Positions 47,885 to 58,581 of a DNA stretch of 64,000 nt are shown one piece after another. The stretch covers positions 2,834,501 through 2,898,500 of the forward strand of contig JAGMUV010000002.1 of NCBI GenBank assembly GCA_020744425.1, in the 5' to 3' direction. Numbering within the stretch: position 1 is the stretch's first letter; every line of letters starts with the position of its first letter. Origin of the DNA: Dactylonectria macrodidyma (lineage: Eukaryota; Ascomycota; Sordariomycetes; Hypocreales; Nectriaceae). The notes below the pieces were generated by a model, which ran no database searches, was not told where the DNA came from, and was given only the letters and a program-made list of their open reading frames with translations. The translations under genes were made by a program, and so were the position numbers.

Positions 47885-48850
47885 CTAAATGTCGAATAAC
47901 TCCTTGAGGATGCGCATGGTGTCCTCGGGTCCAGTGACAGAGTGTCCGATGGTACGGGAGTCTGTGTAGATTTCGTAATCATTGCCGCCCTTGAATGTCT
48001 TGTCTCCGAAGAAATGAATGGCCCTGTAGGTGATGCCATCAGGCTTCTTGGCTTCGTTCTCAAGGTGCTGCAAGCAGTAGGTCTTGTCCCAGCCGGTGGG
48101 GAAGACATCGAAAGAGATCTGACCACCAATTGAGAAGCTATTGTTGGAGATTTGTTTGATTAGCACAAAGAAAGGCAGGGTGGAAGATGGTGGATGCTAA
48201 AATGGGACGAGGAAACATACGTGAGGCCGAGGTGGCCGAAGCGCTCTTTGAGGATAGCGACAAACTTCTCTCGGACCTTGGCGTCCTTATCAAACTTCTC
48301 GAAGTCGTTGCGCTCCTGGTTGCTGGCATTTCGGCCGACGGGGCTGATGTTGATCATACCGTTGCGGAACTCGATGAAGGTACCGCGCTTGACGGGGATG
48401 TCGAGGTCGGCGATGTAGTGGAGACAGAAGTTTGCCAACTCCTTGTACTGGTCGTCACCGATCCATTTGATGAAGCTGTTGGAGGGGAGGGGTTGGCCGA
48501 GCTTGAAGGCGGTCAATCCGTTCTCGGAGAAGCAGTAGTCGAAGAGAGTGGTGACGGGGACGCCGGCGGGCTTGCCCAGCTGCTCCTCCTGCTTGACGAG
48601 GTCAGAGCCGCCGACGAAGCCAATGGAGCACTTGGAGCGGAGGTCCTGGAGGAGGGAGAGCATTTCGGGGGAGACATCCTGCATTGGGAGAGAAGAGAGG
48701 TCATGTTAGCTGTGGAAAAGAAAGGAAGACATAGGAAGCGAGAGCTCTTACCAGGCGGGCGGGAGTGAGAGTGCCGTCGACATCGAAGAGGCAGATGGTG
48801 TCCTTCAAGGGACGGTCCTCGAGAGGAGAGTATGAGGGAGGAGCAACCAT
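47885..48850 (-). CDS. SEC53: Phosphomannomutase
   Basis: Interconverts mannose 6-phosphate and mannose 1-phosphate, feeding GDP-mannose for N- and O-glycosylation, GPI anchors and wall mannans. Three exons (48850-48752, 48678-48221, 48137-47885) give 269 residues, the expected size, joined as TPARL|DVSPEM and [19 protein letters not shown]. The haloacid-dehalogenase motif [11 protein letters not shown] gives the nucleophile D23 and the acid D25. [26 protein letters not shown] and [15 protein letters not shown] are all characteristic of eukaryotic phosphomannomutases. The short first exon, with an intron right after the catalytic motif, is unambiguous by frame. Confidence 0.96.
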
Positions 48851-50183
48851 TTTGACGGTTGATTAAATTGAGGTGGGCGAGAAAGCGGTGATGATGGTGT
48901 TTACGCCGTAGAAGCTCGGTCTGGGACAATTTAGGAGGGGGAAGGCGGGGAGGGAAGCTGCGACTTTGAATATGCGGGGCGGTCAACAGTGGGGTGAGAA
49001 GCTGCAGACTATGGCTGACCATGCGGACAAGGAAAGAGCAAGAGGGGGGAGGAACTCTTCCTGTTAAATATCCATTCCCCCCCTCTAAAAACCTACAACC
49101 TACACAACTTCAAAAGGACAGCTCATGGTCTCCAAAGCCCATTTGATTGCATCTTGTCAAATCCAGACGCCAATTGCGCTGGGCAATCAGAACAACCTGG
49201 CATCTCCTCGTTCCTCAATTCCTCGCCCAGTTCGCCGACTCACACCGAGTGCCACGTTGCAGCTGTTTGCAAGACGAATGGCCTCCATGGCCTGCGAACG
49301 TAACCCCCGAACCCGGTCTTAGTTGTCAGCGACGTTAGTCCGTGGAGGCGCAGCTGTCTCAAGCGAGATGAGGACGCCATGATCATGACAATTGGGCCGT
49401 CTTTTAATTACCCAGAGTTCTCATGACCACCGTTGTTGAGACGTATCCTCCGCAGCTGATTTCGAGCTAGAGTCTAGTGGAGATCCTGTACCAGGCTCCA
49501 AACGCCCCGATACCCCTCGGTGGGACCCGATCCTCAGTCTCGGTGAGAGCTCAACGGCGAGCCACACTTCGGCGAGCCACATCTCGGTGAGCCAGCCACA
49601 CAGCCTCGGTACAGTGAATCACGAACCATCAGGGTCAACAAACAGGTGCCTTTATCAAACATATTATGACCGCCGTCCAGCACCCGGGGGAGAGTGGCCG
49701 GTTGAGCAAGTGCTAAATCACCCGCTCAACCGCCAACCTACGACTTCAAGTGAAGGTGTAGGTTCGACTCCCGCACCATTATCTACAAATTATGTTCGAG
49801 AACATATCTGCCATTTATCCTACCATCTAGGCCGCCATCTCTATAATTTTTTGCCACTTAGGATATTTTTCCTTTTAAATCCTTTTTGGTTTGTTCGGGC
49901 GGTTTTTGCATCATTCTGGCCTGCCTCCTCGTATGCCAATTCCAATTTTGGTCCTGTGCTTTCGCGGATGGCAGCGATTAACGGAGTTGAGCATTGTGCT
50001 ACTTTATTTATGTGGAAGCTCGGAAGCTATAGTAATTAAATGAACCAAAACATTGGATGTAAAGTAAGTCTATATACAGGAGGATAAAAAACTATACATA
50101 CTAGGTAAATGATGTAGATACAGCACACCCAAGAGGTCGTGCGGCATGTCGGCCCGGATATAATACAAGGAAAGCCCCATGTT
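48851..50183. other. Spacer with AT-rich repeat-like patch
   Basis: After the SEC53 promoter, short repeats of CGGCGAGCCACA/CGGTGAGCCA type lie at about 49553-49605. The three-stem inverted-repeat structure follows at 49685-49779 (listed), and an AT-rich stretch at about 49780-50060 looks like mutated repeat DNA. The NCX-like gene ends at 50184. No protein gene is supported. Confidence 0.5.
49685..49779 (+). repeat. Three-stem inverted-repeat (tRNA-like) element
   Basis: Three nested or adjacent perfect stems are present. GGGAG (49688-49692) pairs with CTCCC (49768-49772) and encloses two hairpins. The first hairpin is CGGTTGAGC (49699-49707) with GCTCAACCG (49724-49732). The second is AACCTAC (49735-49741) with GTAGGTT (49758-49764), with an inner CTTC/GAAG. 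The 3' end, GGTTCGACTCCC followed by GCACCA, resembles a tRNA T-arm and acceptor end, and TGCTAAA in the first loop resembles a Ser(GCU) anticodon loop. It does not fold as a standard cloverleaf, so I do not call a tRNA gene. It may be a tRNA-derived repeat, an organellar insertion or a structured RNA. Confidence 0.4.
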
Positions 50184-53100
50184 CTACATGTCTCCCCAAG
50201 CGCCCGTCACTTCGACAATGACGTTGACAACAGTACTCACAGCCCAAAGCGCAATCAATCCCCATCCGATCTTGCGGCTCAGCACCCACTTGTTCAGTGG
50301 AACAATGATCAACAGGCCTACCAGCATCACCAGCAGCGTAATGGCCGACACCATCAACGTGCCGCCAACTTGCACCTTGTACGGCTTGTACTGGATGGGG
50401 AGCTCGGGGTTGAGGCGGTGCTTGTGGTTGGCCTTCTTGATCATCATGGCCACTCCTCCAATGCCGATGCCCAGTAGGATGTTCAGCATCGGGCCGCCAA
50501 AACACGCGGACCTAGCAATCGCTCTCGTCAGTAACATGCCATTGCGACGGCGAGGGTCGCTACTTACAATGCCATGACAGGATACCCGAGGCGGGCCACT
50601 GTGATGTCTGCAACCAAATCTCCAACACTATTGCCAGCCGCAAAAATGGTGAGCCCTAGCAACGCTTCTGAAATCCCAAGGACCACGCCAAAAGTCTTTA
50701 GCACACCAACCACCTCTCCTGCGATGGTCGAGATCCACGCAATAGCAATGATGAAGCCCATGAAGCACAGCAGGTAGTGGCGCTTCGGCCGCCTCTCTTC
50801 TGTTGTAAACATCAACATAAGTCCAAGTAGTAGAAGCGAGCCGAGCAGCGTGTAAAGCACCATCATGACTAGCACTCGTCCCGGTTTCTCAAAATCCTCC
50901 TTCATGTTGGCCCAGAGAATAAAGACGGCGAACAACGGCCCAGTAAAGAGCTGGAATCCCACCAGCCACCGGTTCCAGCCTGTAGGTTCGTTTCTGGAGG
51001 TTGTGGCAGACGGTATGTCGGATGCTGGCTTCATCACGATGGCTGGCGGGCCCAATAACAATTCGGAGTCTGGGGCCACAAGTGTCTCCTCCCGCTGCAG
51101 CCCTGTCATAGAGGGGGATACAAGAGGCGAGGCCACGTAGCTAGTGCCGCGGCTCAAGGTGTGCCTGCGATACCGCTGCCACTCCGACTCCGACTGCATG
51201 GCTTGGGGTTCGACGGATATTGGCGGCGCTACATGTCCGAGCCCTGGACTAGGCTCGAGGATGGTAGCGAGAAGTGATTCGTCGTCGTTGGTGGTCTCAG
51301 ACTCAACCACGGGAAGAGTGGTGACTAGGAGGAAGATACTTGGTACCGATATGGCACTGACAAACTTGTCCCAGATGGCCTTCTCATCCCAGCCTTGCAG
51401 GGTGGGGAATAGGGTTGCGAGAAGGACATGAGGAGGCGGAAGGATGGCATACGGCCACCACCTCACTGGCGTGGGTTCTCTCGCCGCCAGGTGCAAGTCC
51501 GCAAAGGGGCTGTCGCGGCTCACCAGACCCGGAGCCACGAATTCAGAAGGCTCGGAATGCGGGTTGGGCGAGAGCATCGCGGGGGAATCTGTATACATGG
51601 GGAATTGGCTGGCGGGAGAGGATCGGTCGCTATAGCTGCTGCGGCGGCTTGGGATCTGCAATTGCAGCGAAGGCGAGAGTAATCGCACATGTGGGCCATG
51701 CTCGGATTCATCCTCGGGGGCGGACCCTGGTTGAGCCACGGGAGGGGGAGCTAGGTTCCCTCCGATAGTGTACGACGGGCTTGGGCTTGGAGTCCTCGCG
51801 CCGCTTGACTGAGGAATCGAGAGGTTTGTGTCGGCTCTATCTCGTCCGGGGATCAACAAGTCCGGGTGATCCATGCCGACGGGCGCATCTCCATGAGATA
51901 GTGCCCTCTCTCGCTTGGTCGCTGGAGCAGGCTGGGATCGTGCGGGATGACCATCAGATGTGGAAGAATCCAAGACGACGCTTGCCGTGCCACGTCTTCC
52001 TCTCTTGCTAACATGGTTTTCAGAATAGCTCCTCTCTGGAATGGCAGAAAGCTGCAAGTTGCCCTCACGCTGGAGCTGGGCCAGGGCAGAGCGGAACTCG
52101 AGTGCGCCCACTAGACTCGGTCGAATAGGCGTCAAGGTGTGTCTTCGCCTCCCCCTCGTGCGCAGAACGCGCATGCTACTCGCCACCTCGGCGGCAACCA
52201 TCCGGTCGTGGTCTTCACTGGAGGCTCCATCTTCGTCTTCTTCTTCGTCAAGAAATGGTCGGTGGCCATCCACCTCGATCCTAGGCCCAGCCTCGAGAGC
52301 GTTAATATCCGGTGAGCGGGAAGATGCTGTAGATGTGCCGTGGCCAACCTCGTCCGGATCATCTCGGTACGGTTCGCCGGCCAATTCGTCGCCAGAATGC
52401 CCCGATGGGCCATACACATGGCTCCGGGCTTCTCCCTCCCTGCGTCTCCTCTGTTTCCTCCTGGTCGACACCCAATGCCAGCCCACGACAGTAGTGACGT
52501 AGAGAATGTAGTAGCCAATCATGAGCCAGCACTCCCAGAAGTGCAAGTGGCCATCGGCCAGAAATACTGTGGTGAAGCACACGGCGACAATAAAGAAGCA
52601 AATATCGCGGGCGTAGGTCTTTCGGTCGACGCGGAACTCCCTGACGAGGGCCATGGATCCGGCGACAACACCCGTGATGAAGCTAGCAGCACCAATGAGT
52701 TCGCCTACAGCCATGCTAGCGCTGTTGGAACCCATGGCCGCAAAGGTGCTGAAGACATCGGGCGAGCCATTCCCAAAAGCCAGAAAGGTGACGCCAGCCA
52801 GACTCTCGCTAAGACCAAGGATGGTAGAAATCGTACTAAGGTTGACGCTGAAGAAGTCGCTGGCGGCGATGCCAATGGTGGTGAAGAGGAGGCCTAGCCA
52901 AATGGTTAGGCCGACGAAGGCCACCGGCTGGACGTCGCCAAAAGTGCAGTAGTAGAGCTCGAGATAAGGAATGAGACCGGCATCATCGTCGGTACAGTAT
53001 TTGCGCACGAATGCGCACTTGTCGTCTGCTTCGTGGACAGCGCCGCATTCGGGGGTTTCGTTGCGCCTGAGCAGGGAGGTGCCGGTCTCGTCGGGCGTGT

Positions 53101-53230
53101 CGCGGCCATGTCGCAGGGTATGCGATACAAAGGAATAGGCCGTTAGCACGGATAGAAGCAGAACAATTGTATAGAAAGGGCGAGAGTCCAGGCGGCGGCC
53201 CCTCATGAGGGCGGCGGTGGTTGCAGCCAT
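50184..53230 (-). CDS. Cation/Ca2+ exchanger (CCX/NCLX type)
   Basis: Predicted membrane antiporter of the Ca2+/cation antiporter superfamily. Two exons, 53230-50568 and 50511-50184, join as YPVMAL|SACFGGPMLN and give about 996 residues. An N-terminal hydrophobic segment (about 20-36, signal anchor or signal peptide) is followed by two blocks of membrane helices. The ion-binding alpha repeats are clear: FGNGSPDVFSTFAAMGS (about 152-168) and AAGNSVGDLVADI (about 863-875). The GNG-S-PD form of repeat 1 is typical of the CCX/NCLX branch. A roughly 500-residue hydrophilic loop rich in Ser, Arg and acidic residues separates the halves. Its place in the cell (vacuole, ER or mitochondrion) is unknown. 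It is divergent from BRN1. Confidence 0.9.
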
Positions 53231-54449
53231 GCTTCAGCTTGGAGGGCTTCGAGTTGGGCTTCGTCATGTCATATTATCGCGGGGTTTGTGCACAATGCTG
53301 TGTGCATGTCATGGTCGACGTGTCGTCGTTGTTGGAGGCCGTCGGAAGGTTCGGTAAGTTCGACGTACGTTGCTGAACGCGGAGCAAGATATACAAACGC
53401 TGGTGCCTGAGAAACGGCGAATATCGACGAAAAGATGGAGGGTGTGTCTGGACGAGGGTAGAGGGAGTGGTTGAGGCGCAGCGATGGGAGGTACGCAAGA
53501 TGTTCAATTGACAAGCAAATGTATCATGTCATAAGGTCGTGTTGCCGACTAGATCATTCCGAAAGCGGGATGCTAAGCTCTTATTAGCGGCTCCCTCTCC
53601 CCTGCACGAACGGTCAGTTAGCATAGAGGTTTCTTGCTTGGGCCTGCAACCTTGGCAAAACTTGGCCCGGCCTTGTTCAGTTCCGTTATGCAGCCTGCAA
53701 TATGCATTATGCGGATATGTGGTGTGCTACGTGGTGTAGTGTGGCGTGTCCTTGATTCAGTATCTCAAACGCAATCGACACTCTGATCGACAGAGTGTGC
53801 TACGTAGCACATTAATACCTTTTGTTACTACATAGTGCATATCCAGTGGTCGGCATCTGATTAGGTGCAATGATTTTTAGTAGGAGGCCGCCCAATGCTT
53901 GACCTTGGGATCGACTGGGGTGCCACCTGCCTCTCGCAGCAGAAAAGCCACTTTGCTGTCTGGTGGCGGGACCAAGTCGGGATAGCGCGTCCGATGAAGA
54001 TACCTGGCTAATGTCACTGCGTATGTGATTGGTGGGGCCTCTGATGCTTGTGGGGCTTTCCAGCTGTGTGCGTGTCTGCCACCTGCCTTGCATGGTCAAC
54101 ACCTTAAACAAACGCAAAAAGATACCTCCGTGCCTCCGCACCTCCCCGCTCAACCCAGTCAACGGGCTCTGGCTTTTCTCCAGGAAGTTAGGCGCGTACC
54201 TAAGTACCTACCGGTAAGTTACCTTACCTAGGTTGCCTAGGTACCTAGGGACTCAGACTGATTGGAAACGGTATCCCACAGCCTAGAAATTTCTGCCTGA
54301 ATGACCAGGCCACAACAGCTCCCCACCCCACCTTTGTTGGCATTATTTTGTTTACTTTGGCACGCCGGGCTACAACACCACGACGAAGACGCGCCAGGCC
54401 TCGTCGAGCTCAGCCTTCTGCATCACCAACCTATACTACCATCATTACA
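53231..54449. promoter_or_regulatory. Divergent spacer between CCX exchanger and BRN1
   Basis: It contains a dense run of TACCTA/TAGGTA motifs at about 54195-54250, including GCCTAGGTACCTAGG. An ACGCGCC core near 54389 lies about 60 bases before the BRN1 start and resembles an imperfect MluI box. No gene is seen. Confidence 0.45.
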
Positions 54450-57135
54450 ATGCCTCGCGTCGCCCAAGCCCCTCGTGCGGGGAGTGCGAGACCGTCCAGC
54501 TCAGTCGCGGCGTCCCCCTTCAAATCACCTGTGAAGTAGGCTCTCCCCCACCGCTTCGTGAGCAAAAGCACCCCATAGCAACCAAAAACTCATGCGACTT
54601 CCAGGATTCCCCTCAACGACGATGCGCACGATAAGCGCCAGCGATTGAGCTCCCGGAGAGCGCTGCACGAGAAGCAGTTCAATGAGATCAAAGCTGCCGC
54701 AACACCTCGAAAGGTTAGCATCAGGTTGGACGACATGGAAAATGCGTCTCCAATGTCCGATCCCAGGACGCCTCGTGCCGGTCGCGGCCTTGACGATGAC
54801 GAAGGATTCGTTGTGGGCGGCTCTGTTGTCACGCCTATGAAACGTGTCCCGCTTCTCGCCAACTTCGAAGAGTGGATGAAAATGGCCACCGATAATAAGA
54901 TCAATGCTACGAATTCATGGAACTTTGCCCTAATCGATTACTTCCACGACATGTCGCTTCTAAAAGAAGGTGACGGCGTGAACTTTCAAAAAGCCAGTTG
55001 CACCTTGGATGGATGCGTCAAGATCTACACGAACCGAGTCGACAGCGTCGCAACCGAGACGGGGAAACTGCTCAGCGGCCTAGCTGACAGCAATAGTTCC
55101 AAGAAGAAGGAACGCGAGGGAGAAGAGACGGACGAGGAGGAGGAGCTCGATGAAGATGGTAACGTGAAGAAGAAGCCCAAGAAGAAGGTAGAAATGATGA
55201 CTCCCACGGCTGCTAGCATTTGCTCACATTCTCTAGACTCAACGCTCATCTGAGGCCACCTTGGCACCCACTTTCAACGCGCTGCAACTCAAAAAATTCG
55301 AGCTAGAGTTCACTGTTGACCCTCTCTTCAAGAAGGCCTCAGCCGATTTTGACGAAGGCGGCGCCAAGGGACTTCTTCTAAACCACCTCATGATTGACTC
55401 GCAAGGGCGCATCGTATTTGACAGCAGCGATGACACGGGTGATGCGGACACTCTTGGAAAGAAGAATCAGCGAAAGATGGGCGATGAGGAAGAAGAAGGA
55501 GGAGAGGAAGAGGACGACGAGGTCGATGAGCCACAAGAGGCGGAGCACGACGACGACGAGACCGATGTTCCCATCGATGTTGGCGCGCTTGGAGCCAAGT
55601 TTCTTCCTGACCTCCATCTCCTAGATGAGCTCGATGTTTGCCCGTCTCTCAAGACATTTGACCTCGGCGACCCTTCGGGATCCATGGATATTCCATTCTT
55701 GAAGGCCCCCGATGACTGGAGGCAAGACCAGGACAAGGAAAAGACCCCTGGCGCCTTTGGCGATATCTCCGGTCTAGTCATTGACGGGGACGCTCCCGCC
55801 GGCTTTGATGACGACGACCTTGGCCTAGGGGCATTTGATGCCGTAGCCGACGTGGCTTTCGGTGAGGGTGGTGAGGCATGGGCCCGAGAAGCTGCCCTCG
55901 AACCGCAGATGCGGGTTTATGATGCCGGCTTCGGTGAAGAGGGTGCGGACGGCGAGGGATTTGACGACAACGGAGAGTACATTGTCTCCATGACCAGTGC
56001 TCAGAAGGCCGACAAAATGCACGAAGATATCCTTGGCTTCTTCGACCAGGCACTTCAGAAGAACTGGAGTAGCGCCGAGCATTGGAGGATCCGGAAGGTC
56101 AAGGACGTCAACAAGCCTACCACGGAGACTAAGAAACGCAAGGAAAAGGAGCCTTTTGAGATTGACTTTGCCTCACCCCTCGATTCCAGTCTGGCAGATA
56201 CTATTCACACGCAGGCCAGCACTAATGCAGCTATCAGCATGCCTAAGAAGGACTGGAAGTCAAAGTCGCGCAACCTGCTCCCCGACGACAAACACTTCAA
56301 CTCTAAGTCGCTCCTCAGCCTGTTCCTGAAACCCAAGGCACGGATGGGTCGACGACGCACCGGGTTTGGCGCCCGCGGAGACGCATTTGGTACGACTGCC
56401 CAGGACAACCAACCAGAAGCCGAAATGGACGAGGCGTTCTGGGCCAACCAGAAGGCACCCATGCAGAACGCAGAAGAGACGGCCCTGCCAGAGGGTGACT
56501 ATGATGCGAACTTTTTCCAGGATGATGGCATGCCGTTCCCTGGCGGCGATGCAGACGACGACGACGACCTGGAGTTTGCGGATGCTCGTGAGCACTTCTC
56601 ACCCGGCATGGAAGGCCAAGGAGGCCTCACGGAGGCCGGTGGTATCACAGCTCTCCTCAATGGCGAGACAATGGCCAATACCATGGGAGGTGCATTCGGG
56701 ACGACGCTCGTAACACAGACGCGAAGAGTTCGGCCTGAGTACGTGCAATACGCTCGAGTGGCAAAGAAGGTGGATGTGCGACGTTTGAAGGAAGAAATTT
56801 GGAAGGGAATGGGCATTGAAGAGCTTGAGGTAACATCCCCTCCCCACCTTCTTCTTTCGCGATGGTGAGGTTTAGTTTAACATGTCCTGCAGAAACCCGC
56901 CAAAGTACCTCAACCAGGAGAGACTGAGGAGCCCCTCAAATTTACGTCGGTGATGAACAACCTGCAGTCGGTGTATCCCAAGCCTATCATGGATGATATT
57001 TCAACGTCGTTCTGCTTCATCTGCCTGCTTCACCTGGCCAACGAGAAGGGCTTGACGATCGAGAAGACTGATGATCTCTCGGAGCTGGAGATCCGAAGGG
57101 ATTGGACTGCCGAAATCACCGAAGGAGGAGAGTAG
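54450..57135 (+). CDS. BRN1: Condensin complex subunit 2 (kleisin, CAP-H/Brn1)
   Basis: Kleisin subunit of condensin, linking the SMC2-SMC4 heads and recruiting the HEAT subunits for mitotic chromosome compaction. Four exons (54450-54535, 54605-55187, 55237-56829, 56893-57135) give about 834 residues, joined as KSPVK|IPLNDDA, PKKK|TQRSSE and EELE|KPAKVPQP. Family features are the N-terminal NATNSWNFALIDYFHDM, LAPTFNALQLKKFELEFTVDPLFKK, the acidic middle (EEEEGGEEEDDEVDEP), GALNGE-like and VRPEYVQYARVAKKVDVRRLKEEIW, and the C-terminal winged-helix region ISTSFCFICLLHLANEKGL. The N terminus has SPFKSP-type possible CDK sites. It converges with the SAM-HMG gene. Confidence 0.94.
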
Positions 57136-58581
57136 GAGCAAGGCTTACCAAGCAGAGGCGGACGGAAGGGTTGTGTACTGTATCTTTATGCTGTGGCTGC
57201 TTCGTGTACATGGAATGGTAACAAGGCGCAGGCGATGGATGGCAGGCTCTATCGTTTCCATGGTTGGCCGTATGTGTGCATATATTAGACGGCATGTCAC
57301 GACTGGTATCTTGGCGTTGGGGGATGCGAGGGAACGAAGCAACGATGGAACGAATAAAGCACGAGCAAGTGGGAGACAGGAATCGAGCCATTTTGCGCTC
57401 ATTGCCAATTGGAGTTGGCGTAGCGCAGACATTAGCAGCAATGGAGTTGTTGGTTTCCTAGCGTTGGGCTGGGAGTAATTGCAGAGGAACGTATGCCATT
57501 CTGTGGTTGTGATTTCTTTGGTCATTATAGCTGGTCGGATTGTCACCGCTAAGACGAGCATCGAGATCTCCTGAGAGCCTGAATTGGGCTACTGGGTCTG
57601 AGCAATGTACTCCTAGTAGACTACCCTCCCGTTCCGTGTACCTCCTGCACGCCGCCGTGTGGGGCCGAGAACCCCACCCGGAACCCCGCCCGGAACCCTG
57701 ACCCGGAGTGACGGCGCCATGACATCAGATGGTCCAACGAGTATCAAGCCTGCCGGCTTTCTAGTGAGCTTCTGACCGTGCCTTGTTCTGAAGCCGCCTG
57801 GAGTTTATTTATATGTCTACTGTCGCATATCCGTGGCAGCCGCTGCAGAAAAGCTCTTTTGCCAGCAATTCCACCCCGCGGACTCGGTAGCCATTGGCTT
57901 CACCAGGAGTCAGCCTATGCAGCAGATATCGCGAGAGATCCTGCTGTCACAGTCATGAAATCTCCCTCTTCCATACCATACAATATCATTCACAGACAAA
58001 TGCGATCACCAGATCCACGAATAAGCGCAGGCATGAAGGTATATACGTGTACATGTATCGTCGTTATCCGGCTCTGACAAGCCCCCGCTATTAATTTTTC
58101 AACTGTCATCGTAATCCGTCCCAAGTCACAACGCCGTCATCCGAGGCTGCGGATCTAATGCAACAATCTATCTGCCTGTTTGCCCTTTGCAGGAGCCATA
58201 TCAATTTCAGGTCCCGACCCGAACCATTCGAAAACAGGGGGGTATCCAAGAACAAAGCACCTGGCCATGAAATGCTACTCTCGAAGGCACCCAAGAGGCA
58301 GTCGACGACTATGGTGTCTGCCACTTCCATCGCCTCCGTCAACTCACAACGATTTTCATCCGTCGTTCTCATTCAACTTGGTCATGGCTTTCAACAATTT
58401 CGCCAGCCCTTAGAAGAGCGCTAACCCCGTCCAGGCGCGGTCTGGCAGGTTTATCATCTTCCCCCTGGGCGAAGAAATGGGGCGCCGGCGTCATCAACAC
58501 TAATCCTCCTTCTGAGCGCTCGGCGCTCACCAACTGGCCAACGGTTGGCATACCAGTGCCACGGGAGCCTTGTGCGTCAAA
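57136..58581. other. Spacer between convergent BRN1 and SAM-HMG genes
   Basis: Repeats of CCCGGAACCC type occur at about 57668-57706, followed by GGCGCCATGACATCA at 57713-57727. No gene is supported in this 1.4-kb stretch. Confidence 0.5.
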
